A DNA stretch of 64,000 bases from Closterium sp. NIES-65 (Eukaryota > Streptophyta > Zygnematophyceae > Desmidiales > Closteriaceae). Position numbers and translations under genes: made by a program. Shown here one piece after another: positions 30,652 through 41,855 of the stretch; position 1 is the stretch's first letter, and each line of letters starts with the position of its first letter. The notes beneath the pieces were generated by a model. That model did not search any database. It had not been told where the DNA came from and saw only the letters and a list, made by a program, of their open reading frames with translations. The stretch covers positions 473,816 through 537,815 of the forward strand of contig CANXME010002062.1 in assembly GCA_948144175.1 (NCBI GenBank). The letters are read 5' to 3'.

Positions 30652-32731
30652 GTGTCGCCTGTGTCGCGTCTTGTGTCACCTGTTCGTGCTGCTCGCACAG
30701 GTCGCCGTGGTCAGCGTGAGCGTCCTCCACCTGTGCCTGGCACACACTATATGACTCTGCGTCCTTCCACTGCTCCACAGTGTGTCCCTCTTCCGTCCCC
30801 TCCTGTGTCCTCTCTTCCTGTCCTTGCTGACCTGGAGTCTGACTCTCTTCGTGCTGCCCGTCCTACTGTCACGCGTCTCCTGGCCACTGCTGTCACTGGC
30901 CCTTCCTTTGAGTCTGCTGCAACGTCTGCCCTAGTTGCTGAGCTTGTCGACTTTGCTGCTCACTGTCGTCTAGACTACACAGCCAGTCTTGTTGCTGAGT
31001 CTGAGTCTGTCTGTCCTCCGCCCGTCGGGGGTGAGTGTGCTCTGGGCACGGACGTCCTTGAGGACAGACAAGAGGACTCTGGGTGTCTTGCAGCCGCTGC
31101 GCCTCATCTAGTGTCCATGCTGATTGCCCCTGAGGGAGACGCGGATGCTCCAGACATCCCGACCCCGCGCTCTTACGCTGAGGCGATCGCGGGTGAGTGC
31201 TCCTCTCAGTGGCAGTCAGCCATGGATGCAGAGATGGCATCCTGGAAGTCTACTGGCACTTACGTTAACGAGGTTCCCCCTCCTGGGGCGAACATCGTCA
31301 GTGGCATGTGGATTTTCAGGGTGAAGCGGCCGCCGGGTTCTCCGCCTGTCTTCAAGGCTCGTTACGTTTCTCGAGGCTTCAGTCAGCGAGAGGGAGTAGA
31401 CTTCTTTCAGACCTTCCTTCCCACCCCGAAGATGACCACTCTTCGGGTACTAATGCACGTTGCTGCTCAGCGTGACTACGAGCTTCACTCTCTTGACTTC
31501 AGCACAGCTTTCCTGCAGGGTAGCCTGCACGAGGAGATCTGGCTGCGCCGCCATCCTGGCTTCACTGGGTCGTTTCCTTCTGGTACCCAGTGGAGCCTCC
31601 GGCGGCCAGTCTACGGTCTCCGCCAGGAGCCACGTGAGTGGCACGACACACTGAGGACTAGTCTTGCGGCACTTGGGTTTGCGCCCTCTACTGCTGACCC
31701 GTCGCTGTTTCTACGCACTGACACTTCGCTGCCGCCGTTCTACATCCTCGTGTACGTCGACGACTTGGTCTTTGCCACTGCAGACACTGATGCTCTCGCC
31801 CACGTGAAGTTGGATCTGCAGAAGAGACACACGTGCACAGACTTGGGTGAACTGCGCAGCTACCTTGGCTTGCAGATCACCCGGGACAGAGCACGCCGCA
31901 CCATCACACTGACTCAGTCACACATGGTGCAGCAGGTACTTCGGCGCTTCGGCTTCACCTGGTCCTCAGCACAGGCCACTCCTCTGGCTATAGGTCACTC
32001 GCTCTCAGCTCTGCCTTCGGATGAGTCCGTAGAGCCGAGTGGTCCTTACCCAGAGCTAGTTGGTTGCCTCATGTACCTGATGACTTGCACTCGTCCTGAC
32101 CTAGCATACCCTCTTGGCCTTCTGGCCCGCTACGTGGCTCTGGCAAGCACCGAAAGGTGCACTGGGATGCTGCAAAGAGTGTATTGTGCTACTTGTGTAG
32201 TACATCGGGCATGGGGTTCGTGCTTGGAGGAGGGAGCTCAGTTGTTCTCACTGGGCACACTTAGACGCTTCTTGGGTTGACGACCAGGCTACTCAGCGGT
32301 CGTCACAGGGTTACACCTTCAGCCTTGGCTCTGGTTCAGTTTCTTGGCGTTCTACTCGCTCGTCTTCTGTTCTCAGCTCCAGTTGTGAGGCTGAGATCTA
32401 CGCGGGGGCCATGGCTGCACAGGAGCTACGCTGGCTCACCTACCTGCTGACCGACTTGGGAGAGCTGCCTAGTTCTCCTCCAGTGCTGTACGTCGACAAC
32501 AAGGCTGCCATTGCCTTGTGTGAGGAGCACAGACTGGAGCACAGAACGAAGCACATCGCTCTCCGTTACTTCCTGGCTCGAGAGCTACAGCAGCGCGGTC
32601 AGCTTTGTCTGCGTTACGTGGCCACTCAGGCCAACACCGCTGATATATTCACCAAGGCACTTCAGTCTGGTGATCATCAGCGTTTCTGCACTTTGCTGGG
32701 GCTTGTGCCCACTTTTCCTCACTTGCTGTAG
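30652..32731 (+). pseudogene. pol: Element I reverse transcriptase / RNase H
   Basis: The frame 30652-32280 (542 codons) contains the pre-RT block (LVAELVDFAAHCRLDYTASL), GMWIFRVKRPPGSPPVFKAR, LDFSTAFLQGSLHEEIWLRR and an intact YVDD box (ILVYVDDLVFATADT). LGLQITRDRARRTITLTQSH and VGCLMYLMTCTRPDLAYPL follow. Small indels near 32140-32270 break the connection domain. RNase H is open again at 32411-32731: AMAAQELRWLTYLLTDLGEL, LYVDNKAAIALCEEH, TKHIALRYFLARELQQRGQ and NTADIFTKALQSGDHQRF, ending at TAG 32729-32731. The polymerase domain itself could be functional; the polyprotein upstream is not. Confidence 0.88.
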
Positions 32732-33089
32732 GCTTTGCCTGTACTGTGATCTCTATATTTATATACCTGCCTATTTGTTTTGCTAGGCTGAGATCACCTT
32801 GCTGTTTTTTGTTGCCTATATGCCTGTGCATGTGAACTGGCCCTGAGGCCCTTTACTTGTGCTCAGAGTGTTTGGTGACGTTGTGATCCACCCTGAGCTT
32901 GTTTGCCTTTCTTGACTGGTCTTGTGACCCCTTGCTCTCCCCCACTTTGCTTATGGGGGTGTGCCAAACACTATATATGTGTTATTGATGTGTAGGCTAT
33001 AGTGGGTTAGCCTTTAGGGGGTACACAACTCTAGGGTTTCATACTTGTACTCAAATCTTGTGTAGTCCAATCACTTCTTGTTTCTGACA
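32732..33089 (+). repeat. Element I 3' UTR, polypurine tract and 3' LTR
   Basis: The 3' UTR (32732-32961) shares with A, C, H and J the GTGATCCACCCTGAGCTTG block, CTTGTGACCCCTTG, and the terminal CTTATGGGGGTG polypurine tract. The LTR occupies 32962-33089 and is followed by ATCAG. Confidence 0.88.
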
Positions 33090-33513
33090 ATCAGCAGAGC
33101 AGAAACAACCATGTGCTGCACGTGAAAAAAACACTGGAACGCCGCCGACATGAGCAGAGGCGATGCACGAGCATGAGCACGTTGCCTGATGCGGTAGTAT
33201 GGTAGGCTGTAATCAGCCTCAATGCTATTATAACTGCTTTTACGAAACTGCATGAACATCTTAAAATTTGAAGTAACTCTGACAGTTCAGACAAAAAAAA
33301 TTGTGCTTGTCTGAATTTTCAGACTAAACTTTCGAGGCACCTCTGACAGACAGAGTTCCAGGAGGGGTGTACACTGAGGCCTCAGACTACCTCAAAACGA
33401 ATCTAGGGGCCTACTTGGGCGGCGGAAGATGTTGGAAGGTACGGCGGGAGGATGAGGGGGAGGAAGCGGGGGAGGGGGAGGAGGGGGGGAGGGCAGGTGG
33501 GGAGAGTGAGGGG
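33090..33513. other. Host strip between I and H
   Basis: No gene recognised. Left half: TCAGAC/GTCTGA motifs (33275-33395), as on the other side of element I. Right half (33420-33513): an almost pure purine strand with G-runs, ending AGGGG, the left target copy of H. The sequence continues at 40994. Confidence 0.5.
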
Positions 33514-33844
33514 TGAGAAAATGTGAACGAGAATGGATGAACTATGAAACAGTTGGGTACAAGTACTAACCCTAATTGGGTTATACCCCATATGGGCTAC
33601 CCCACTACAGCCTACACAAAAGCAAAAGCTATGATGTTCTGACACACCCCCATAGGCAAAGTGGGGGAGAACAAGCGGTCACAAGACCAGTAAAGCAAAG
33701 CAAGCTCAGGGTGGATCACAAAGTCACCACACATTCCGAGCACAAGTTCAAGACCACAAGGCCAGTTCACATGCATGAGTACATATATATAGAAAGCTAG
33801 ACAAGCAAGAGCAGGTGTATATATATGTAACAATACAAATAAGG
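33514..33844 (-). repeat. Element H 3' LTR and conserved 3' UTR
   Basis: The LTR is 33514-33644. The adjoining CACACCCCCATAGG (plus strand) is the complement of the polypurine tract. The UTR carries the TATATATA runs and GTGGATCAC-type block seen in C and J. Confidence 0.88.
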
Positions 33845-36110
33845 TCAAGAGGTGAGCAAGTGAGGCAAGACAGGCACAAGACCAAGCTGAGTACAGAAGC
33901 GCTGATGATCACAAGGCGCAAGTGCCTTGGTGAAAACATCAGCAGTGTTGGCCTCAGAGGCCACATACGCAAGTCGCAACTGACCACGCTGCTGCAACTC
34001 ACGAGCAAGAAAGTAGCGGAGAGCAATGTGCTTCGTTCTGTGCTCCAGGCGCTGCTCCCGACACAAGGCTAGCATGGCCTTGTTGTCTACGTACAGCACC
34101 GGAGGAGAATGAGGCGGCTCTCCGAGGTCAGTCAGCAGGTAGGTAAGCCAGCGAAGCTCCTGTGCAGCCATGGCCCCGGCGTAGATCTCAGCCTCACAAC
34201 TGGAGCCGAGAACAGAAGACGAGCGAGTAGCCCGCCACGAAACAGAGCCGGAACCAAGGCTGAAGGTGTAACCCTGTGACGACCGCTACGTAGCCTGGTC
34301 GTCAGCCCAAGAAGCGTCTGCGTGCCCAGTGAGGACCACTGGACTCCGACCTCCAAGCACTAGCCCCATGCCCGACGTACTGCACAAGTAGCGCAACACC
34401 CTCTTCGCTGCAGCCATATGCTCTGGTCTGTGTCTCCCAGGAGCAACATAGCGTGCAAGAATGCTAAGAGGGTATGCAAGGTCAGGTCGTGTGCAGGTCA
34501 TCAGGTACATGAGGCAGCCAACAAGCTCTGGGTATGGGCCACTCGACTCTACGGACTCATCCGAAGGCAGAGCTGAGAGCGAGTGGCGAGTAGACAGAGG
34601 AGTGGCCTGAGGCGAGGAGTACGTGAAGCCGAAGCGCTGAAGGACCTGCTGCACCATGTGTGACTGAGTCAGGGTAATGGTGTGGCGTGCTCTGTCCCGG
34701 GTGATCTGCAAGCCAAGGTAGCTGCGCAGTTCACCGAGGTCTATGCACGTGTGTCTCTTCTGCAGCTCGGACTTCACGTGGGCGAGTCCAGCAGTGTCAG
34801 CTGTGGCAAAGACCAAGTCGTTGACGTACACGAGGATGTAGAACGGCGTCAGAGAGGTGTCGGTGCGTAGAAACAGCGACGGGTCAGCAGTAGAGGGAGC
34901 AAACCCAAGAGCCGCAAGTGTAGTCCTCAGTGTGTCGTGCCACTCGCGCAGTGCCTGGCGGAGACCGTAGACTGGTCCGTCGGAGGCTCCACTGGGTGCC
35001 AGGAGGGAAAGTCCCAGTGAAGCCAGGTGGACGGCGCAACCAGATCTCCTCGTGTAGGCTACCCTGCAGGAAAGCAGTGCTGAAGTCAAGGGAGTGAAGC
35101 TCGTAGTCACGCTGAGCTGCTACGTGTAGCAGCACCCGAAGAGTGGTCATCTTCGGGGTGGGAGAGAAGGTCTGAAAGTAGTCAACTCCCTGCCGCTGAC
35201 TGAAGCCACGAGCCACGTACCGCGCCTTGAAGACAGGTGGAGAGCCCGGCGGCCGCTTCACCCTGAAGATCCACATGCCACTGACGATGTTCGCCCCAGG
35301 AGGGGGAACCGCGTCAACGTAGGTGCCTGTGGACTTCCAGGAAGCCATCTCTGCATCCATAGCTGCCTGCCACTGAGAGGAGTAGGGACCCTCTACGGCC
35401 TCCGCGTAAGAGCGCGGATTCGGGATGTCTAGTGCATCCGGGTCTCCCTCGGGGGTAAGCAGTACGGACGCGAGATGAGGTGAAGCAGCAGCCAGACACT
35501 GGAACTCCTCCTGCCTGTCCTCAAGGACGTCCGTGCCAAGAGCACACTCACCCCCGACGGACGGAGGACAGACAGACGCAGACTCAGCAATAAGACTAGC
35601 AGCGTAGTCTAGGCGACAGCGAGCAGCAAAGTCGACGAGCTCAGCAACAAGAGCAGACGCAGCAGTGGACTCAAAGAAGGGGTCAGTGACGACAGTAAGA
35701 AGGAGACGCGAGACAATAGGACTGGCAGCACGAAGAGAGTCCGACTCAGGGTCGGCAAGCACAGGAAGAGAGGAGTCAGGAGGAGAGGGCAAAGGGGCAC
35801 GCAGAGGAGCAATGGACGGACGCAGAGACATCCGGTGCGTGCCAGGGACAGGAGGAGGACCCTGACGCGAACTGCGACCACTAGTGCGAGCAGCACGAAC
35901 AGGCGACGCAGGACGAGACGCAGGCTCACGACGCTCAGCAAGACCTCCAGTAGGACCAGTGTACGGAGAAGGAGAAGGCAGTGGGGAGACCGGTGGTAAC
36001 TGCGACTGCGACTGGACAGGCGGTGGACACTCTAAGGGAGGAGGAAGACCAAGAACCTGCTGAAGGAGCGGAACAAAGTACGGCCGAGGCCGCGCGGCGA
36101 CTCCAAACAC
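33845..36110 (-). pseudogene. pol: Element H reverse transcriptase / RNase H
   Basis: Frame 36110-34884 (408 codons) carries the Ser/Pro linker, the LVAELVDFAARCRLDYAASL block, ALGTDVLEDRQEEFQCLAAA, RSYAEAVEGPYSSQWQAAMD, GMWIFRVKRPPGSPPVFKAR and LDFSTAFLQGSLHEEIWLRR. It shifts at the ARRTSLRSPPG region into 35110-34286. There the catalytic box reads YVND (minus strand 34828-34817), an Asp-to-Asn change that should abolish polymerisation. RNase H (GHADASWADDQAT) breaks where CAG has become TAC/TAG near 34290. The last part (34171-33845) holds AMAAQELRWLTYLLTDLGEP, LYVDNKAMLALC and NTADVFTKALAP and ends at a normal stop. Confidence 0.88.
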
Positions 36111-37745
36111 GGCAGGGACAGCACCAGTACCCCCAGCGGCAGCACCAGTGTCAACAGCACCTCCAGCTCCAGTACCTCCAGTAGCACCAATAGCACCCGC
36201 AGCAGGACCGCCGCCAGAACTGACAGCAGTAGCCTCAGCGCCAACACCCTCAGCAGCTCTGACTCCAGTAGCACTCGCAGGACTAGCACCTCAGAGACCG
36301 GCGGCACCAGCACCCTCAGCAGCCGAAGAAGCACCAGCTCCAGTAGTACGCCTCCAGCGCCGGGCAAACCACTCGCGCAGCTCCTGTGGAGAGAGTGGCT
36401 CCCGCCGAGACGAATCACCCGGAGAACCAGCAGGCCCAGCACCGCCAGACGCCACACGAGGAGGTCCAGCGGCCGCGGGCTCCGCACCCCCAGGCTTAGT
36501 AGCTCTAGACTCAGCACCCCCAGGCTCAGAAGCTCCAGACGCAGCACCCCCAGGCGAAGGACCCCCAGGCTCAGCACCCCCAGTCGTAGCACCCCCAGGC
36601 TCAGCACCCCAAGTTGTAGCACCCCAAGGCTCAGCACCCCCAGGCTTAGCACCCCCAGTCGCAGCATCCCCAGACGCAGCACCCCCAGGCTCAACACCCA
36701 CGTGCGCAGCACCCCCAGAGTCAGCACCCCCAGGCTCAGCACCCGCAGCAGTACCAGAGTCACCAGCAACCTCGACCGGCTCAACTGCATCTACCTGGGA
36801 CACACCTGAAGGGCAGGACCCTGAGGGGGGAGGGGGTCTACCGGGGGGGGACCTGGCACAAGGAAGTCGGTGGCGGGGGGAGGGAAGGAGTGCGGTAGGG
36901 GAAGAGACGGTAGTAGGGTACTGACTCGTCGAACGTGACGTCCTGGGAGGACAGAACACGACGAGAGGTGGGGTGGTAGAACTGCCACCCAGAGGCGTCA
37001 GGGGGGAAGCCAAGGAAGACACAGGGAGCAGCCCGAGGGGACAGCTTGTCCGCAGACAAGTCGCGGACAAACGCCCGAGATCCCCAGACACGGAACGCAG
37101 ACGCATCGCCGACCTTCCCCGTCCACAGCAAGGCTGCGGAGGTCTCCGGTCTGGAGACCCTGGGAAGAAGGTTGATCTGATGCGCCGCGTACCGAACCGC
37201 AAACGGCCACAGAAAATGGGGGGCAGCCGCATGCATCATGGACGTACGAGCGACGTCCATGACCATGCCAATGCGGCGCTCAGCAATCCCATTTTGCTGT
37301 GGAGAGTCCGGAAGCATATGCCTCGCGCACGACAGTAGGCTCGCAGAAGGCCAGAGGAGAACTCTCCGCCTCGGTCAGAGTGCAGACGCAGAACAGGAAA
37401 GTCCGAGCCGAAGCTCCTCCTGAGCTGGAGACGAGCTGCGCGGATCCAGTCGATCAATACCTCAGCAACATCACCCTTGCTGCGCAAGGGGAAGACTGTG
37501 GTGTAATGCGAGTAGTCGTCAACCACCAGCAGGAAGTAGCGCTCGTGACCTTGTCCACGGACGCGGGCCGGGCCCCACACGTCCATGTGAAGCGTCTGCA
37601 GCGGGGCCTCTGTCGGGGGAAACTGAGAGGAGTGAGGGGCAGCTCGGAGCCGCCCCTCGACACAGGGGACACAGGAAGGACCAGGCCCCGGAGGAAGGGG
37701 AGGGAGGGACCGGGGAAGACCAGAGACAAGGACACGGGAAGCCAT
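36111..37745 (-). pseudogene. pol: Element H integrase and repeat linker
   Basis: Frame 37745-37236 starts in the HHCC region (CVPCVEGRLRAAPHSS) and covers the integrase core: LHMDVWGPARVRG, FLLVVDDYSHYTTVFPLRSK and RLHSDRGGEFSSGLLRAYCR. A shift near 37315 puts SPQQNGIAERRIGMVMDVAR into frame 37317-36838, which continues to FLGFPPDASGWQFYHPTSRR. All three catalytic acids are encoded but not in one frame. The minisatellite linker (36760-36480) has GGADSG, GGAEPG and GGATTG units, then SPQELREWFARRW in frame with the GDSSRREPL block, then Ala/Gly-rich linker. Confidence 0.85.
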
Positions 37746-37787
37746 ACCTCGGAGACGAGGCAGGGAGGGGTGACCAAGACGGTGGTG

Positions 37788-38540
37788 CTAGAGGAGAGTC
37801 TCGTGAGACAGGAGGCGACACGAGCAGGGGGCAGACTCAGGACCAGACCTGGACGCTGCAGCAAACACCTGACCCGACGCAGCTACCTGACCAGACGCAG
37901 TGATTGGAGGAGACTCAGTGGTCAGTGTGTACAGGCTCGACCCCGGCCGACGTGTAAACGTGGCCAGGTGTCGGCCTGTCCGAGCGTCCGTGCAGTGGGT
38001 CACCCGCTGACTCGCAGGAGTGAACTGGTGAACCCCCGTATCCTGCAAGTCAGCACCACTCAACAAGTTTGTAGAGAACGAGGGGAGGTAAAGACTAGAC
38101 AAGGTGCCAGAGGGGGCAGCCGGACACGGGAGGACAGTGGAGAAGTGAGAGAGGACAGGACCCCCAGAGGGGTCTGCCAGAGAGACTGCAACTGGCCGCC
38201 CAAGCGGCGTGAGTGTGGTGCGGTCTCGAAAGAAGGAGCGAGAAGCCCCTGAGTCAAGTGTGAAGGTGAGGGAGGCCAAAGCCGACGTGGTACCTGAGAG
38301 CGCAGACTCACCAGCACCTGAGGGCGCGGACGCACTGGCACCTAGAGCAGCAGCCTCACCAGTACCTAGAGCAGCAGTACCAATGCCCGGGTCAGGCGGG
38401 AAACACCGGTAACAGTCACCCTCATCACTAATAGTCACAGCATACATGGCAGCAAGGATAGCATCAAAGTCAAGATCAAAGATAGCTACGCCTGCCCTAG
38501 ACAGCTCTCCCCAGCGGGGGATCTCACTAGCCTCCGGGAA
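37788..38540 (-). pseudogene. pol: Element H protease and pre-integrase region
   Basis: Frame 38447-37788 encodes the gag tail (MYAVTISDEGDCYRCFPPDP), the AALGTGEAAALGAS spacer, protease TLDSGASRSFFRDRTTLTPL with intact DSG, and the glycosylated-looking spacer LYLPSFSTNLLSGADLQDTG. It ends LLSHETLL with a stop in place of Trp in the LLWHHRLGH zinc motif. Bases 38540-38448 encode FPEASEIPRWGELSRAGVAI after the TAG that ends gag, so gag and protease share a frame apart from that stop. Confidence 0.86.
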
Positions 38541-38721
38541 CTACTGACGCCAAGCGTCCGTCAGGCGGCCAAAGCAGCGCTGGGTGGGGTGAGCACCCCC
38601 ACACTTCTCACCCGCGCGGTCGCCGGAGCGGAGGACGTAGGTGCACGGGCCAAAACCCCCACCACGCTGACTCTGCGTGTACCACTCACGAAGCTGCTGA
38701 GGAGGGGGGATGTCCCGAGAA

Positions 38722-38765
<44 letters not shown>

Positions 38766-39800
38766 CTGACCACTCCCGGAGCCGCTCCGCTGAGAAGTAC
38801 CACCCCGACCAGCTCCACCTCCTCCACCACCGCCGCCTCCACCTCCGCCGCCATCGCCGCCTTCCGCTCCCACCGCTACCGCCACCGCCGCCTCCGCCTC
38901 CGCCGCTGCCACCGCCACCTCCACCCCCGCCACCACTCCCATGCCACCCCCACTCCCCCCTCCGCCCCCACCGCCACCTCCACCACCCCCGCTAGCCCCA
39001 CCCGCGCCCTTGGCCCCCTTGCCCTTGCCAGAGCGGCGTCTCCCACTAGGGGCAGACGCCGCACCGACCGACTCAAGACCAACGAGGTCGGCCGCAGCAG
39101 CAGAGGCGACAGAGGGCAACAGGGGGGAAGGGGAACACCCCTCAAAGATGGGGGTGCGAGGGTCCCCACGAGAGGCTCCTACAGCGACTATGCTCTTCTC
39201 CGCTGCTAGGAGGGCCTTCTCTAGGAGGTCAACAGTGAGAGTGGTGGGACAGACTGAGAGGAAGTGGTCCCTGACTACGCGAAGGGAGTCAGGGAGGCGA
39301 GTGACTATATAATAGAGAGTGATGTACATGGGGGGGGGATTCTTGGCGCAGAAGTCAGCAGGAAGTGCGGCGCGGTAGCGAGTGTCACTAGTGCGGAGGT
39401 GCGTAACGAGGTCAGCGACTGTGGGAAAGGCAGCAAGGTCAGGAAAGAGGTACGGTAGCATGAGGCGGCTCAGTGCAGCAGTGGCAGGGGAAGAGTAGCG
39501 CGCAACTACAGCGTCGTAGAAGGTGTGAGCACTCTTGTACTGACTAAAGTGCGCGCGCTCAGAGGTAGGCAGGTGGCCACGCACAGCAAGACGTGCAGCA
39601 GCATCGCGCGTGGCCCACTGGGAGCGAACAGTGGGGTCAGCATCAGCAGTAGAGGAAGGAGAGGCGCCAGAGGTGAGGTCAAAGAGGGAGAGACCGTCTG
39701 CCCTATCGCACTGTAAGAAGAGCTGCAGGTTATCTACCCTAACTTCAAAGTCAATGGCTCGACCCTCAGCGTCAAAAGCGAGAACACTAGGGGAAGCCAT
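38541..39800 (-). pseudogene. gag: Element H gag (419 codons)
   Basis: The ATG at 39800 starts MASPSVLAFDAEGRAIDFEV. The frame holds the capsid core, KNPPPMYITLYYIVTRLPDS, GASRGDPRTPIFEGCSPSPL and SGRRRSGKGKGAKGAGGASG. The glycine region is interrupted by an Ala/Val/Glu-rich stretch (GVVAGVEVAVAAAEAEAAVA) produced by a local frame excursion. A 13-residue Q-run (38710-38762), PQQLREWYTQSQRGGG and the finger CTYVL through HPTQRC follow. It stops at TAG after AWRQ. This is a near full-length gag and could still form particles in principle, since only pol is clearly dead; that is inference. Confidence 0.88.
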
Positions 39801-40862
39801 AACAGCAGTAGACTAGCGAGACCAACTGTAGGACAGGGGCAGTGCAGTGACAGAAGCGCTAGTCTCACCAGACAGGGCAAGTCGGGCAGCTCAGTAGTGC
39901 AGTATCACGGCAACACGGCTGCTCGGACGGCTCAGTAGCGACTGCGGCTCCGCGGCACCGGCGACTCGGCTAATCAGGCGGCTCGGGCGGCTCGGACGGT
40001 TCGGGCGGCTCGGGCGGCTCGGGCGACTCGGGCGGCTCGGGTGTCTCAGGCGGCTCGGGCGGCTCGGGCGGCTCGGGCTGTTGTGGCAGCTCGGGCGGCG
40101 CGGGCGGTGTAGGGCGGCAGGGCCGCTGGTGAACGGTGGCGGGGCCGCTGAGTAGGGCGGCGGGGCCGCAGGAGTAGGGCGGCGGGCCCGTAGGAGTAGG
40201 GCGGCGGGGCCGCAGGAGTAGGGCGGCGGGGCCGCAGGAGTAGGGCGGCGGGGCCGCAGGAGTAGGGCGGCGGGGCCGCAGGAGTAGGGTGGCGGGGCCG
40301 CAGGAGTAGGGCGGCGGGGCCGCAGGAGTAGGGCGGCGGGGCCGCATGAGTAGGGCGGTGGGGGCCGCGGGAGTAGGGTGGCGGGGCCGCAGGAGTAGGG
40401 CGGCGGGTCCGCAGGAGTAGGGCGGCGGGGCCGGTGCAGAAGGGCGGCGAGGCCGCTGAGCAGGGCGGCGGGGCCGCGAGGTAGGGCGGCGGGGCCGCGA
40501 GGTAGGGTGACGGGGCCGCGAGGTAGGGCGGCGGGGCCGCGAGGTAGGGCGGCGGGGCCGCGAAGTAGGGCGGCGGGGCCGCGAGGTAGGGCGGCGGGGC
40601 CGCGAGGTAGGGCGGCGGGGCCGCGAGGTAGGGCAGCGGGGCCGCGAGGTAGGGCGGCGGGGCCGCGACGACGCGCGGCGGGACCGAAGCGACGGGCGGC
40701 GGGGCCGAGGCGACGTGCGGCGGGGCCGCTAGGGGAAAGGGCCGCTAGGGCGGCTCGACGAAGTGCGACTCGGGCGGAGTGCGCTTCGGGCAGGAAAAAA
40801 AAAAAAAGGTCGATGTGGTGGGCCCTAGGCACAGTTCCCACGGGGGAACCTGCTCGATACCA
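39801..40862 (-). repeat. Element H leader with 19-21 bp tandem arrays
   Basis: Three arrays lie between gag and primer site: GGCTCGGGC-type 9-bp units (39960-40080), about 12 units of roughly 21 bp with GGCGGGGCCGCAGGAGTAG (40140-40430), and about 11 units of 19-20 bp with GGCGGGGCCGCGAGGTAG (40460-40670). One minus-strand frame runs open from the 5' LTR through the arrays (40994-39891, 367 codons without an ATG at its beginning). An A-run (40796-40807) follows near the primer site. Confidence 0.85.
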
Positions 40863-40993
40863 TGAGAAAATGTGAACGAGAATGGATGAACTATGAAACA
40901 GTTGGGTACAAGTACTAACCCTAATTGGGTTATACCCCATATGGGCTACCCCACTACAGCCTACACAAAAGCATAAGCTATGATGTTCTGACA
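40863..40993 (-). repeat. Element H 5' LTR (131 bp)
   Basis: Starts TGTCAGAACATCATAGC and ends CGTTCACATTTTCTCA on the minus strand, immediately followed by the TGGTATCGAGC primer site. Right flank AGGGG. Confidence 0.93.
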
Positions 40994-41855
40994 AGGGGGA
41001 AGGGGGGGGGGAAGCAGCCGTTGCGCATGCGTTGCCGGCGCAACGGCGGTGATAGTGGCAGATCTAGTGGCACGGAGGAGAGGCGCAGAAGAACGACGGA
41101 CTCCGTCGGACGGGATGTGACGGGCGAGAGAGGGAGATGCAGAACATGCGTGCCAAAGCGGCGCATGTCTGGCGGCGACACGCACACGCGGCGATATGGA
41201 GGCGACACGGGTAGCAGCGGCAACATGTGCATCAGTCGCGGCGAGAATGGCGGTTCTGTGAATTGCTCGTCGCCGTACAACATCGTTTATGCGATGCTCG
41301 ACAACGGCGGCAATGGGGACGACCCCGACGAGGTCGAGACGAGCGGGTGTCACCCGTCGTTGACGAGTCGCGAAGGGACACCTGTCAGCGTTTGATAGCT
41401 TCGAGCGTGATTCTAAAGTGAGTACGTCAACTAGGATTCTGACTTCTACTCTGGCTCCAGGCAAGCGACATGTGCAGGCATGCAAGCCGCTGGCATGTGA
41501 ACCGCACTGCACCGCAATGCGCGGACTTGCATGGCAGCACGGGTGGAGATGACATGACAGATCAACGAATCGCACGATCATTAGAAATTAGGACGTCTAG
41601 ACCCTCGAGAAAAACGATGGAAGAATGCTGTAGATTTCAACTTCGTGCTGGAAGCTGTCTGTACCAGACATCCTCGTTAGTTGTCATAAGTGTGTTTGTT
41701 CGCTCGTTTTGTGATCCTGTAGGAGCATGTGTTATATCTTCCTATACATCTCTATCAATTAGTTGCTCTATGACGGGCTCATAAACAGTTACAGCGTTAA
41801 AGAGCGCCTACTATCCGAACTCCCACAGTTATCCCAACTATTGTAAGCAGAATAA
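40994..41855. other. Host strip upstream of the fasciclin-like gene's 3' end
   Basis: It starts with the G-rich target tract of H. From 41000 to 41395 both strands have long open frames (plus 40985-41395, minus 41581-40961) in GC-rich DNA. The plus frame ends SPYNIVYAMLDNGGNGDDPD and onward with mixed composition and could be an exon, but I recognise no domain. From 41400 to 41855 the sequence is AT-richer and shows nothing; part of it may be the 3' UTR of the gene on the minus strand. Confidence 0.4.

Larger units (their letters stand above)
26066..33089 (+). mobile_element. Element I: complete copia retrotransposon
   Basis: LTRs of 128 bp at 26066-26193 and 32962-33089 differ at four positions by my count and are flanked by ATCAG (26061-26065 and 33090-33094). 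The total is 7024 bp. The LTR is a different lineage from A, C and H (core with TAGCCTTTAGGGGGTA) and the primer site is canonical, but the polyprotein is a clear relative of the A family. Several stops and frameshifts and a changed protease active site indicate a dead copy. Confidence 0.93.
33514..40993 (-). mobile_element. Element H: complete A-family copia retrotransposon
   Basis: LTRs of 131 bp at 33514-33644 (3') and 40863-40993 (5') differ at one position (GCAAAAGC against GCATAAGC). They are flanked by AGGGG at 33509-33513 and 40994-40998. Length 7480 bp. The primer site (40862 downward) is TGGTATCGAGCAGG, the same variant as A. The organisation is complete, but stops, frameshifts and a mutated RT active site make it defective. 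Confidence 0.94.

Noticed and set aside
40140-40670. CRISPR-like array
   Set aside because: Units of 19-21 bp are contiguous with no unique spacers and lie in a retrotransposon leader of a eukaryote.
39891-40994. 367-codon minus-strand frame from H's LTR into its leader as a new protein
   Set aside because: It has no ATG at its beginning, is built from GC-rich tandem units and is not kept in A or C. Mentioned only as part of the leader finding.
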